The position numbers and the translations under genes are program-made. This document shows, one piece after another, positions 11,901 through 26,900 of a DNA stretch of 64,000 nt. The stretch comes from Saxidomus purpurata (Eukaryota > Mollusca > Bivalvia > Venerida > Veneridae): positions 13,166,602 through 13,230,601 of the forward strand of contig JAFMSR010000017.1 of NCBI GenBank assembly GCA_022818135.1, given 5' to 3'. How positions within the stretch are numbered: the stretch's first letter is position 1; every line of letters begins with the position of its first letter. Below the pieces are notes generated by a model that searched no databases, was not told where the DNA came from, and was given only the letters and a program-made list of their open reading frames with translations.

Positions 11901-14900
11901 TTTCATGCTGGATCTGAGGATAGAATGTATTGATTTTAAAAGCAATAGGAACATATAAGATCTACTCTGATTTACATTGATTCAGACACATGCTTTGAAA
12001 CATATTCCTGTTATTACTCAACTGATGATTTTTTGAAGTACTTCATTTGTGAAAATTAGTGGAAAAAAAGCCTCGTGAAAACAAAGACTTTTACAGTATC
12101 TTCTCTCTGTGAGATAAACACCGTACCAGTTATGGAAGTCTAAAGTTATTGACAAAATCATAATTTATGTGGTATCTGGAGAGAGATCAATATTTATTTA
12201 GAAAACTTGTTTACCAATCAATCACAGTACAAATTTTATAAAACTATCACCTACTTTAACTTTCATAATTTTTGGGTAACACACATATTACATACCTGTA
12301 AATTACCAAGTCTTTTAACAAATTCAATGCCCTGAAAGTCTTTACACCTCACGAAAGCTTGTTCTGCAATCTTCAAGTTCAGCTGTTCAAGAGCCGACTC
12401 TGCCAGCAGTCTCCAGAGCCTTGGATGAGGGTTGTCCTCCACAAACTGCTGAGCATCTTGTAACCCTATCTTCTCCAACAGGTCCCTCGTGTCACGCAGT
12501 GACTGAAAAATAAAGCTGAAATTGTAACACTGTTTTTTCTGGTGAAAGGAAAAAAAACGCTGACAGAATTGAGTATAACTCTAATCTAAACATTATTTTT
12601 GTTGTTAATCCCATTTAATCCCATTTAAACATCAAAATTTAAATCACCTTTAAACATCAAAGTTTCATGTATACACTGACATTGTTATTTTCAGTATTAA
12701 ATGGACAGTGACGCCATTTTAGACTTTGTATCTTGAAATACTGAAACCACTTCATCCATGTAACAAGTCCGTATTTAACAAATTATCAAAGTCTGACAAT
12801 AATACAGAAAAAGAAAATCAACGCACTTATATCTATAATGACTGTTTGTAAATGTATTTATTTAGCATTCAGTTTATACCAATTTATTTTAGCTTGATTG
12901 AGAAGAAAGCTTGAAGCTTATCGAGTCACTCTCGAGTCCACTTCCTGGAAAAACCAGTACTGGTGTCATATGAGGAAGTATGAGACCTTTACTTTTCACC
13001 ATCATAAAATCTTTTTTTCTTCTACGTGTATTAATACAATCCTTCAGGTTTCTGTCCCACAAACACTATGCCATTTACTATCATACTGATTTCTCTGACT
13101 CAAATTAAAAACAATACTTATCAATATCTTAGAGCAATTTCTATAATCTGTTTAAGGTAAATAAATTTTATTATATACTGACCTTGATTTCCATCTCCTG
13201 CATGTACTCCTTGGTGGGGTTTTCCGGGTCCTTCATTATCTCATCTAACAGCACAGTCTTGATTTGCAGGTCATTAAACTGACAGATATACCCGCTGCTC
13301 AAAATTGGCTCCTGTTAAAATAGACTGTTGTTAAAATATACATGTACAAGCCTGTGTACAGATACAGTTAACTTCTATATCTCTTGTTTTTTTTACTTGG
13401 AATTTAATGCCCTTTTTCTTTAGTTTGCACTAATTTATGTTAGCTTGATTGTGAAGAAAGCTTGTAGCTTATCAAGTCACTCTTGAGTCCACTTCCTGGG
13501 AAACAAGAGCTGTCTCATGACAGCACGCTCAACTATTCGAAAGCTTGTCAGTAAAATGTTTTTTTTGTCTAAGAACAGGTGTATTGTGTAATTGTCTATA
13601 AGAATTAAGGTCAAAGATATGAAACTTGTTCAAAGACCTATGTAAATGTACATTACATGCAAAGCCTTACTCTGGATTCTGTAAGCCAACTGGGGGCAGA
13701 AGGGGGGGGATAATTTCAAAGAAATGCATGACCTTGTATATTTGATCATGAATAACTTTGTAAGCCAACTGGGGGGAGAAGGGGGGGGGATAATTTCAAA
13801 GAAATACATGACCTTGTATATTTGATCATAAATAACTTTGTAACACTTCAAAATTGATATGTTTAAAATTAAAAAAGCATGACTGCTGCATACTGCATAA
13901 TCATTCTATGACATTTCAAAAGTAAGCCATTTCGAGTATTTCTAATAATAATCTGGTAAAAACTGTGAAAAAATTCTAAGTTAAAAAGGGGCATAATTAT
14001 TTCAAAAATCAAAAACATTGGTGAAGACGTTGATATTAAACATTCATTTTAAGTTTCAAGTCAATACGTTTGATAGTATTCAAGATAATTGACTTCATAA
14101 AAATCTTTAACTAAAATTCTAATTTAAAAAGGGGCATAAATCTAACAAAAATCAAAACAGAGTTATGGGGATTGTTTCTTCAGGTGAAGATGTTGATGGT
14201 GGACACATAATTTGAGTTTCAAGTCAATACCTTTGAAAGTATTCAAAATATTTGCCTTTATAAAATCTTTTACCAAAAATTCTAAGTTAAAAAGGGGCAT
14301 AAATCTGTCAAAAATCAACACAGAGTTATGGGGATTGTTTCCTCTCATGTAAATGTTGATGGTAAACATATAGTTTGAGTTTAAAGTCAATACCTTTGAT
14401 AATATTCAAGATATTTGACTTTAGAAAAAATTTAAACAAAATATTCTAAGTTAAGAAGGGGCATAAATCTGTCAAAAATCAAAACAGAGTTATGGGGATT
14501 ATTTCCTCAGGTGGAGATGTTGATGGTAGACACATACCTTGAGTTTCAAGTCAATACCTTTGATAGTATTCAAGATATTTGAATTTATAAAAAACTTTAA
14601 CCAAAAATTCTAAGTTAAAAAGGGGCATAAATCTGTCAAAAATCAACACAGAGTTATGGGGATTGTTTCCTCATGTGTAGATGTTGATGGTAAACATATA
14701 GTTCGAGTTTCAAGTCAATACCTTTGATAGTATTCAAGATATTTGACTTTATGAAAAACTTTAACCAACGCAGACGCCGACGCTGGGGCGAGTGCAATAG
14801 CCTCCTTATTCTTCGAATAGTCGAGCTAAAAACAGTACTGGTGTCATATGAGGAGGTACAGTCTTGACCCAAGTGGGACTTGAACCCGCAACCTCCAGTA

Positions 14901-17900
14901 ATGCCCTTTTCAAAAGTATTTTCTTGATTGTACATGTACAATAACAGGAAAAATAGCCATGCCAAGGATCTGTCTCAAAACTCCTTAATTCACAGGTATG
15001 CACACTGCCAATGTCAAAAGATTATTCACTTATTTATAAGATTCTACTGGAATATGGCCAAATAACCAAAAAACTTTTTATAAGTTTTCTTTATGTACAA
15101 GGAAAGACGTATGTTACATATACATGTATACTATATAGCACAATATATCACTTGCCTCCGGATCAAGACCCCTGAAGATATACATTCTTGTTTTTTCCAT
15201 CATGGCAAACAGTTCATGGTTATCCTGAAAATGCAAAACAGCTACAGATCTTTGTTTCATACAAATTTACTATTAATATCAAAATTGACTTTTTTTTCTC
15301 TCTGCATGTTAGACTTAATTCTAGTAATATTGTCAAAACATATTTTTATGCAAAGTGAAACTTTTCATGACAACAACATGAAGATTTTGTTTATTACCAT
15401 AACAAAGAAATCCTTCTATATCTTTTTCTTCTTCATTACCATTAAGATAAGCATTTTTTATTTTGTTTACAAAAACCTCTTTCATTTCTTAATCATCATT
15501 ATAATCATTACCAGCAACCCACCATCATCATCATCACTATTGTCATTATCATCATCTTTTTAATCATCAACATAACAACAATCAAAATCATTTTCATTTT
15601 TTCTTGTCCCCCATCCCACTGTCAACATGTTACTAATAAAACTTTTCTTTATATTTCTTCATAACACAGTCATCACCACCATTATCAAACCATCATCATC
15701 ATAGCTGAAGTAAAACTCTAGAATTGCAATTACCTCAGCCCATCTCATGTCCCAGACGTCCTTCCGTTCAAACTTGAGATGCTCCCCAATCACTTCTTTC
15801 CCATCCTGGTCAGTCATCTTGGTATCAAGGTCAAAGAAGGACAAAACTCCACTGATGTCAATGATGGCCAATCGACTGAAAAAGAAAATATATATTAAAT
15901 TTATTAACGTCCGTCTGCAGGTTTATTTTACGGTCAGATCTTAAAGGTGTTTTGAACTGCACTAAGTCTTACTAGTACACTGTGCGACTCACTCATTATG
16001 TACAATTCAAGAAACTTAATACTATGATTGTTAATGGCAAAATATTATCAACTTAGTCAATTCATTAATACTTATATCTACCATTTGGGTTTAGTAGAGC
16101 ACTCCAATAGTTTCTGACTATGATGTAAATTGTATTATAAGTGGTTTGTTTATTACAAATATTGATGATCTGCCCTTCCAAGTGTATAACTTAAGCAATA
16201 CTACAGTAAGCACTCCACTGTGACTTTACCTGTCCATCATAAACTCAGGTTGAATATGTAAAGATGGTTACATACCTTGAAGTACAGTTGAGTGACAACT
16301 GGTGAGGTCTACACTCTAAAGCATACTTCTGTGTCAGCGACAACATCGGCATAGAGTAACGATTCAGTGTCCCAGACTCCCTGCCCTATAAACAATCCTC
16401 AAACAGTCAAATAAATAACATCTAAGCAATCCAACACTAAACCCAATCATTAGCGTAATACAAAATGTTACCTCCCCCATTCCAAACAACTATCCTATCC
16501 CATTTCAATTATTCTGTCAACATTTTGACAACAGTTACTTCCCTTTAGCAGTCTTTAGTTTAATTTCCAAACCTATTCTTGCACTTCCTGTCTATGATAA
16601 ACATCACCATTTTTCAACTGATGTTTACCTATCAACACATAATACCAACCAGAAGCAGCTATCACTATACCTAGCACTATCTGAATTTTACCTCTAAACA
16701 GCCAAATTCACACAGTCTTTAAAGTAACTCGATGTCAATGACTTTTATCAGAATGGATAGAATATAAGAATATTTCACTCAGGCTGCAGGTGCAGACACT
16801 ATTTGACTTGAGGGTAACTGTTTTGGGCGGTTACCTAGTTACCCAAAAAAAAGATTCTTCCTAGAGCAGTACATGCAGTCAGTAATGGATTCTTTTTGGT
16901 GCATACTATATTCTACTAATAATAGCAGAAATAAAATAAAAACTAATGACTTTCCTTTAAGTGCTATTTTCTTGTAGTAGTGTATGAATTTACACATTCA
17001 TTCATAAAAGTAAATCCTTATGATGTCATTCATAGCACAAGAGTAAGACAAGATTTTCCAGCACTGGTAAAACTGCAACTATCCTGAATTGGTATGCAAG
17101 AATTGCTTTATCTCAAACCACTATAACCAAAGAACAAGGCATGTTTAAGAATACCCACCACTACAAGGATCTTGTCTGAGGCACACACACAGCAGATCTG
17201 ATCCTCTGTTCCCTGTAAAAATAACGCAATACACTTCTTACATAGTGTAAACCATCCTCCTAATATACAAATAACCTTTACTCTTACTCAATTTACTTTT
17301 CTCTGACTCCGAACAGTACCATGTGTTGTTCAGACTGACGATCAAATAGGGAACATTAAAAATCATGATTAGACTCCGCAGTATTCTGATGAATTTTGGC
17401 CAGGTACAAACACCTGTCATAACTGGATACAATGAAAATAGCGCTTTTCTTTTAAGTTGAATTTTGAAAACTATAAAGTTAAAATGTGCACAAAATTTCC
17501 ATTTTCAAAATTTATTGGAAAGAATGTTGTGAAGTTGTAAATGACAGGTTCTGCGGTAGACAAGAAAAACTAACTGTGAATGCCTTGCTGAAGTCTATGT
17601 CATCAGTGGCAGGGCCTCCTGTAGGTTGGTCATCTATGTGATGTAATCTGTAATATAACATCTCAACAGTGTTCAAAAGTGAATGCAGTGAAACTTCTCT
17701 ACAACAACACCAAAGGGAACATCAACTTTTGTTTGTTTAGGAGAGGTTGTTGCTCTAGGGAGGTTAATTTGTTCAGATATCACTGCTTTGGGAAATGAAA
17801 CATCTGTCTTTGTAGAGAGGTTTTTGCTCTTCAGAGGTGTTGTTTAGATAGGTTAGACTTTATTTGCTCACAGGTACCTGGACCTGATTTCAAAGCCAGA

Positions 17901-20900
17901 TATATACATGTTGCACGTAATATAATTTTGTGGACATCATTATATAAACAAGAAGTAACCAGTAAATCAACAGTGTTGTTTAAGTTACCGGGATGGCAGA
18001 TTTGTCAGCAATTTTATTGCTGGAAAATACAAGTATCAATGTTCATGCTGTTGGGTAACTATATAGTTCTTTCCCGTTGCAATACAAGTTGGTCTGTACT
18101 TAACATCTTTCATAAGAAAGTAAAGAAAGACACTTTATGCCTGAAATAATTAAATAATCAACAACAAACTGTCTGACGTCTAAATATTTTATCCTGTTGA
18201 ACTGTGACTGATGTATAAATCTGACTTAAAAGTAACATTTACAGTTCGGTAGGATAGCAAAAGCCTTTTTCAATGGGTAGCTAACAGTACACCATCATCA
18301 AACAGTATACATTCACAGCCTGTTCAGGTCCTATATTGTTAAATTAGACACAGGTAACTTATATAGCCTAAGAGGTTGAAAAACAAACCTTTCAGCGCCT
18401 GTTTTACGGCGACCAGCTACCTCCAGTGTGGAGAGTTTCTTCGGGTTCTTGAACTGCCAGGTATAGAAAGCCTCCCTGGATGCAGCTATGATGTGTGTCT
18501 TTGTCATCGTTAGATACACTGGATCCATCTCTGTACATAGGAAAAGAATTTTGATACATGACTTAGTGCTATAATATCTTTAAATTCAAAGTATAGGTAT
18601 AAAGTTCATGTGCTTCATAAATGCATGGTGCAGAAACATGTTTTCTTACCGATGTAATGAAACTGTATCTTTCACAAAGCCCTGAGGCTGAATGACCATT
18701 AGATTTCAATGTTCCGGTCATGCTAGTTCCTATCAAGGAAATCTAATTTCTCCCATAAATTAAGGTAGAGGGAATAATTGCACATCATTTTACAAAAACA
18801 TAGTTCTTAGTTTTGCAACAAGTAGGAGTTTCAGACAGACTTTTCCATTACATAGCCCAATCATTCTTAGAGACACCAAGTGATAGAAAAGAACCAGTTA
18901 CTTCTTTGGAGAATTGTGGTTGGTATACAGTTTTGCCTTCTTTTAGGTGAGTTTTTTTTCTTCATTTTTTGTTGATGTTAATATTAACAATGACTTCAAA
19001 GCTCAACATATTGAAAATAAATGTTGGTTTCTGTGAAATATAAAAATTAAAATTTTCCTAACCTTTTGCCGAAAAACTTCCTTTCAAAACCAGTCAAAGT
19101 GCTATACATAGTAAATCATTTAACTGGTATGGGCTCCCAGATGTTACTTACGCTAACACTATGACGTCTGACAAAGGGTCAGAGTATTCATTATAAATCT
19201 ATATTTGGGAATGATTTTGAAACTCTTGATTCTAATTGGTCACATCTGAAACTGAGCTCATTTCCAGCCAATCAGATACCTGAGTTCAAAGACTGATCTT
19301 ACAGATGAAGCCAGGACCCAGCACTATTCTTGTAGATGTCTCTTACCTATGTACTTGGAATCAAGCGGGGTACCAATGGAGTTACACAGAACCAGCACAT
19401 ACTGGTTGTTGAGTTCATCAGCTTTGGTTGCTAGGCAACAGTAGTCACCGCATGCTGTGATGCTGATCAGATTCTTCACGTATTTAACATATTTCTGGAA
19501 GTCAAACAATCCCTTCATTACCAATGATTACAACATTATACAGTGTTTAAGGTTGCTGTCAACCCTAGCTAAAATCCCAGTACTAAATCTTTAAATGGAA
19601 GTACCTTTAAACAATTTATCAAGGCATTATAATTATGAAACTACACAGATCTTATCTAATTTGTGGGTCAGTCCTGCAAGTATGTTGACATACTTGCACT
19701 GATAAGAGCCAAATTAATGTTTGTGAACAGAGGAGTAAATATTGCAGATCCAGATTAGATAGCATCCGATGTGTACTGGCCACACAAGTTTAAGTACCTA
19801 ACACAGTTACATTACATACTGAATTAAACTTTATACAAGTGGGGCATAGAGTAGTCACTTGAATACCAGCCATTTGCACGTCTTCTTCGCAGGCTGGCCT
19901 TAGCCAAGTGTTTAAAGGAGTTCTTACTGTGCATGATAGGCGCTGCTGCTTTACAGTAATGGTTTGAATCCTGGTTTCTGCTTTGAAAAAAAAGTATATA
20001 CCTCTCCATTCTTTGTATCCCAGAAGATCACACAGTGTTCCACTCTGTCTGGTTTGGTGAAAGAGTATACCACAGTGTTGGAGCAGTAACCCCACTAAAA
20101 TTCAAACAAAACATAACTACAGAGTTACTTCCCTCTAAAAGGAAAATTTCTTGCAAAGTCATCAAAAAAAAGAAAGATTGTATTTGTGCATGTACAAGAT
20201 CCTGGTCAAAGTCAATTATGGGTCACTCAAGGACCTTTTTTTAATATTTTTTATTCATTTTAATTATTCACCAAATATGTTATCTATCACATAACTGACT
20301 ATAACTTTCACAAAAAACTGTTTGCCTTCTACATTTTTTGTAACCCTGCTGGTAGCAAGTAATTATACCTTTGTAATCCTTGAAGGGACACTCGGGTATG
20401 TCAAATCTGCACACTGTTAGGTATTCAGTCAGTAAATTCTCAGCAAGCACATCTTACAACAATTATTTGGCAGTTGTCCAAAATGAAAGAAGGACAAGCA
20501 CTTTTTAGAATTTCAGCAAGGTAATTGTTTGACTAGCTATTCTTGCACATAGAATTGGCATTTCCGATGATTTTACTCATGCCAGAAAAACCAGTCTGGC
20601 ACACGTACTGTGACAGACGACTCTCGTGAATTACTTATAATGTAACATTATAAGCATTGTTACGACACTTCCCCAAACACAGCATCTGGATATCATTTGT
20701 TTTCCTATGATAATGTATAATTTCCATAAGTTTGCATTTTGAAATCTACTTTAAAGTGCAAGGCAGTATACAAGAAAAAGTTTCTATCATGAGACATTTG
20801 GTTCATAATGAAATATCCGTCACCTCAGGTAACTGTTTTGCGGAAACTCAGCAGATTTACAGTTACCCTCAGTGACTTTATTTCGATTTGAACAGCATGA

Positions 20901-23900
20901 CAGAAAATATTAATCTCTCTAATAACCAACCTTGTAGTCCGGTCTAATGTTGGCAAAATAGATAAACGAGTCCACTGCCAGGGCCACACGTAAACTGCCA
21001 CCCTCCCATGAACAGGAGTACATCTGCTTGCCAGGTACCTTCAGAGTCCTCAGATGCTAAACAGATATATACATACATGTAGTTTATTCAACCATTATTC
21101 AAACAAACTTTTGAGAAGGGCAGTATATCCTGAATCAAAAAACTTATTAGAAAATGTTATTGGGATTCAATGTAATATATGAAGGGTTGATTGTGAAACT
21201 GTTGTATCTGCTTCTTTCTACATATACAGATACAATAGTTTCACTATCAATCCCTTTGATAGACCTTCTTCGCTTACAATAATAATTTATGTTACAGCAA
21301 CAACATGTCGCTATGCAGCAAGCAAACAAAAAATGAAAGTTTTATTATAGACATTGCTCAAGCACAACTTCCTTTACCATCTTTCAACATTTATACATTC
21401 AAGTCTGCGTAGGCAGTCAAAGTCATCATCTTATGTCGTGTATGTATCTCAAAAACAAGAACTCTCATCCGAACTTGTATCTGGGAACCAGCCACATATT
21501 GGAATTCAAAGTGAGTATGGTTCCAAACTCTTGCTGAAAATTAGTTAATTCATTTACTTACCTCCCCATAGGGACCATAAAACTGTACAACATTCACTTC
21601 CTTATCCTGACCTATAGCTTTCTGGGAACCAGCAACTGCTAGAACAGCCCCAGTATGGTTCCAGGCTAGCTGAGCCACAGCCATGCCAGTATCAATGAGA
21701 ATAGGAGCTGGAAAATGATTGATAAACATTACGAATAAAACAATGTTTACCCCAAATTTCCATTCTTGTTTCAAAATTAATACATGTACATCATCATCAG
21801 TTTACTGATTATTAATTTATACCGTACAGTTCCCTTTCCTATTACAGAACTGTGGCTTTACAGTTCCAAAAGTACATTTAAATACTGTAAAAGTCATTTT
21901 TTCGTGAGGTTTTTCATCTTCGCTAATTTTTGCCATAATGAAGCACTTACCAAATTCATCAACTTGCTAAAGTAGCAAATGAACTATTTATGAAATAACA
22001 TCTGTTCCAGCGGTGTTAGTCGTTTAATAAACAATGATTTGTAGTACTGATATGCAGTAATTAGCCACGAAGACCGAAGACCTGAGTGGTTAATAACTGC
22101 CAATCAGTACGACAATTCATTGTTTATTAGACGATAACAACGCTGAAAATGATGTTATTTCAATTCTAACATGACCAGATATTACAAAAGATAAATAAAT
22201 GCAAAGCTTTATTTTCTACGCGAACGCATATTTAACGTCATACGGCGGAATATGACGTCATGTTTACAGCATATCGCTTCTCGCGTTGTTTATGTTTTAA
22301 TATAACATAATTTTTCTACTCTTTGTATATAGAAACAAAATCGTGAGTCATGTTAGAATATTATATATAGAATAGTGTGCACTCATGAATTCAAAAACTA
22401 GCAAATAAATAGAAAATTGCACAAAAAAAAACTCGCAAATTTAACTACTTTTACAGCACAAGTAATTTATCATCCTTTGATGTTCAAACTCAAAACTTGC
22501 TTATATCCACAACATCTTTCTTAAAGTCAATACTTACAGGACAACAACATACACTGGAACATGTGATACAGTCCCAGGAGCTGTTTGAATTTACTGATAT
22601 TGTAAAATAAATATACTGATAGGATTATGATAGAACCATGTTCTATTCACTCTAAAACAATGTTGGCATATTCATTTCTTTTGTATTCAAGTTGCTTTTT
22701 CACAAAAAAGAGTTGCCAGGAAGCCTTTTTTATTTTTTACAATATCATTTTCTACTATAAACAAACAAGAAATGAAACGGAAACCTTCCCACACATGTAT
22801 AAATCATTCACAGTCAACCGTTTTGAAGGTTGAATACTCACTTTCATCAATTTCCGTTCGCATGATCTGACATCTACCATTGTCAAAGCATATAGCAAGA
22901 CACGGACAGTTTGGCTCGACGTATCCGTTACTTCCGTTATACCAGTGTACTCCAGCTATCTTGTAGGCGCCAGTACAATTGGTCAGACAGTATATATTGA
23001 GCTTCGACTGGTAACAAATAGGAAACTCATTTACGCAATATCATAAAAACCATTTATTAAGTTATGAATATCTGCATTTCTGCCAATTTCAAGTATTTGC
23101 GAAACCTGATCCACTTTAGTTAGTGCAAAATGATTATAGGTCTTTCTTTGCTGCAAATGAGTTATGTCTGTATTGCATTTAAACCCCAAATATCTTTTTA
23201 CTGTATTTTGTTTGAAACTAACAAAGCCAAAATGTGTTCATACTATCAATCAAGACATTGCAGGAAAGATTAGCAGATGGCTTCTATTATAAGCTTTTAT
23301 TGTATAATAAATATGTATCTTTTGGCAAGCAGTTTAAACTATGATGTGATGAAAAATTTCAATACTCACAATAAAATTGCCCATGTTGTCATAGTTGTGG
23401 ACTTCCCCATTCGCCATGCCAAACAACAAGATTTTACCATCAGGGGACCACTGAAATAGAGTACAAGAGATATATATAAAATCTGAACAAAAATCCTGTA
23501 AAAATACTTTCATTTATATCTGAAACATTAAGTGATGTTTTTTTTCATAACCTCTAAAGACTCAACTGAATATAAAGACTGAAGAAATCAAGTTTCAGTT
23601 TTTTAACTTAATTACTATGAAAAAATAAATTCATATTAATATGTAAATTGGCATGGTAAGTCGAAAATTTGGCAAATTTTCATGAAAATCCTCCAAAGTA
23701 TGCTTGGGAGATACATGTATTGTCGCATGACCTTTCACCTGTATTTGTGACCTTGACCTTAATCTGGCAGTACAGTTTGAACATACATTTTGAATATCAG
23801 GTTAACAAACTGATTATTTTATCTAAGTTTCATGCAAGTCTTTCACAGGGTAAAGGAGGTAATAGTCAAATGACCTTTGACCCATAAATGCAACCTTGAC

Positions 23901-26900
23901 TTTGTCTCCATGAGGTAATGGCTTCACCCAACTTTCAAGTAAAACCTTCAAGGGGTTCAGGAAGTATAGTCTCATGACTTTTTACCCCTATGTGTGACCT
24001 AGAATTTGAGCTACAGGGTTGAAACATGGATTCTGCATATTGTCTTGAGAAGGTGAACAATTGTCGTATGTTCCATTAAAACTATGCAAAGGTTTAAGGA
24101 GATATGGAGCAGACATGAAAAATGAATAACCCATAAGTGTGACCTTGACCTTGAGCTGACCAGGTTGAAACATGGGTTTTGCATGTCATCTTCAAGAGAT
24201 GAACATTTAACCAAACTTTCATGAAAATCCTTCATGGGGTAAAGAAGTTATAGAGTGGACACAAATATAACCAAGACCCCAAACTGTGACTTAATTTGAC
24301 CTTGGCCAAGCGGGGTTGGAAAATTGGTTCTGCAAATCATCTTGATGAGATGAACATTTAACCAAACTTTCATGAAAATCCTTCAAGGAGTTCAAGAGAT
24401 ATGAATCAGACACGAAAAAAAAACAATGATGCCCTTGACCTTGAGGTGACAGGTTGGAACATGGGCTCTGCACGCTGACTTGATATGATGAACATTTGAC
24501 CTAAGTTTCACAAAAATCCTTGGAGGGGTTTAGGAGATATGGAGCGAACTTGTAAACCAACAGACCAACTAACACGCTGACTCCTATATACAAATATATA
24601 AAACAGAGTTTGGGGGGTATAATAAATTCATCTCACCTCAACAGAGGCTAACTGGGTTCCTCTTAATTCTTTGCCCCATATTCTGTTGCCATCCACAGAT
24701 CCAACAATGACTGCCCCGTCCTCGTACACAATGCAGATCTTCTGTCCGTCTGCATTCCAGGCCATACTCTTCACCACAGATTTGTTACGATTGTTGATCA
24801 TCTCCTCATACCAAGAACCTGTCTCAACCAATCATACTACATGTATATACTACATGTATATACTACATGTATATACTACAATGTATATACATGTACATGT
24901 AATATATACATAAAATACTGGTATATACATAATAGACATTAATGTTGCTATAGATGCTCTTGTTTGAACTAAAACCTCATAATTTGAAACCAATACATAA
25001 AATTAATATAACAGTAGCCTTCCTGAGATTTACACATGTATGTACATTGTAATATATACATGTGTAAATCTGAGGAAGGCTTTCTTGTATTGGCTTCAAA
25101 TTATGAAGTTTTCGTTAAAACAAGAGCATAGGCTACATTAATATCTCTTATGAAGGCTTCAAACTTAGCAGTCGTTTGTTTTTTGCTGTTTTTTTTTATT
25201 TATTTATTTTTTTTTTTATTAACATTTTTAGTAAAACTGAGTAGTTCTTTAGTTTTAGCAAACTCTGTTTCTTGTAAGTATAATTATCTTCTCATTTTAG
25301 ACAACAACTTATTAAGATATGGGCAACAACTCGATAAAAAAGATGTACATAAAACAGTGGAGAATATGTTACAATGACTTTTACTTTTCAAAATGTGCCG
25401 ATAAGTTTTATAAATAGACATATCTGTTTCACAAAATTAATGCTTTCATTGACAAGAAAAGATCACTTTACTAAAAACTTGTTTTAACTTTAAAAAACTT
25501 TTAAATTTGCCAAAAGGTAACAAAAAAATCCAAACCAAAGCCAAAGCTGACATATAACTTGTTCAAGTGTGGATTTAAGAGAAAAAAATCAAAACAAACT
25601 CAGAAACTAGTTAGAACAACTTTAGAAAAAAGAGCAAATTTACACTGTTCCCCATATAGAACTGAAAAATAAATAGCAAAATTGGAATTTCTCAATTAAC
25701 TGTAACAATCCCTTTAGGTCATCAGTCTGTCTAAAGCAACTGTCTGTGTTACCATTTAAATACATTTTCGATCAACAAATTAAATGACATACCAACTGAA
25801 ATTAAATTTCAAAAGAAAAATAGACCTATCACTAAATATGATTAATACCCCTGTAACACTGCTTTATCAACTGAAGAAGTTAGAAGTAACAGAATACCTT
25901 GCAAAAAAAACTAAAATGGAGATATGATTCTTCGCAATGACTCTGTAATAAGTCAAGATAGAGTAATGGTTCTTGTACACTGCATTTCCTCTCATTGTGC
26001 TTGACCATTGTATGAAATTGTATTGAATTCCAACCAGTAGTTTTTAAGTTATGCTCTGGACAAGGAAAGGCAACAAATGGCAGTAACTTTGTAATAAGCC
26101 AAGAAAGAGGTATAGTTCTTGTACACTGCACTTCCTTTCATTCTGTTTGACCATTGTATTAAGTTGTATTGAATTCCAACCAGTATATTTCAAGTTATGC
26201 TCCAGACGAGGAAAGTAACAAAGGGCAATAACTCTGTCACTTCTCAAGATAGAGTAATGGTTCTTGTACACTGCACTTCCTCTCATTGTGCTTGACCATT
26301 GCATGAAGTTGTATTGAATTCCAACCAGTAGTTTTCAGATATGCTCTTGACAAGAAAAAGTATCAAAGGGCAATAGATAACTCTGTAATTAGTCAAGATG
26401 GAGTTATGATTCTTGTCCACTGCACTTCCTCTGAATGTGCTTGACCATTGCATTAAGTTGTATCTAATTCCAACCAATAGTTTTCAAGTTATGCTCCTGA
26501 CAAGGAAAATGCAACAGACCGACCAAACAATAATGGGGTGACTCCTATATACCCCCATTAACCTGTTTCAGGGTATTATTTAAAGTGACATTATTCACAT
26601 TTTTTTCAAGAAAAAATCCATCTGAAATAGGTGTGCTTAAAAAGGGTAGAGGAAATACTAGCTTTATCACATTTCACCAAACTCTTTCTGCTACCAGTAC
26701 GTAATAATATTTTTCCAAATATTGATTTTCCTATTTGACTGAAAGAGTCAATTTAAGAAAAAAACAACTGCATGCAGGAGTTGCTTCCCTTCCACTGCCG
26801 ACCTTTCATGTACTAACAATTATAACAACACAAGGGAGATCACTGTGAAGGAATGAACTATTAGAAATTATTTTATTTGTCCAATTTTTTCATTTCTACA

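Noticed and set aside
14654..15003. Minus-strand ORFs of 65 and 103 codons
   Set aside because: They read through the tail of a tandem-core element and a SINE head, both noncoding repeats.
15093..15563. 156-codon plus-strand ORF
   Set aside because: It is antisense to WDR35 exon 17 and continues into T-rich and ATC-repeat sequence with low complexity.
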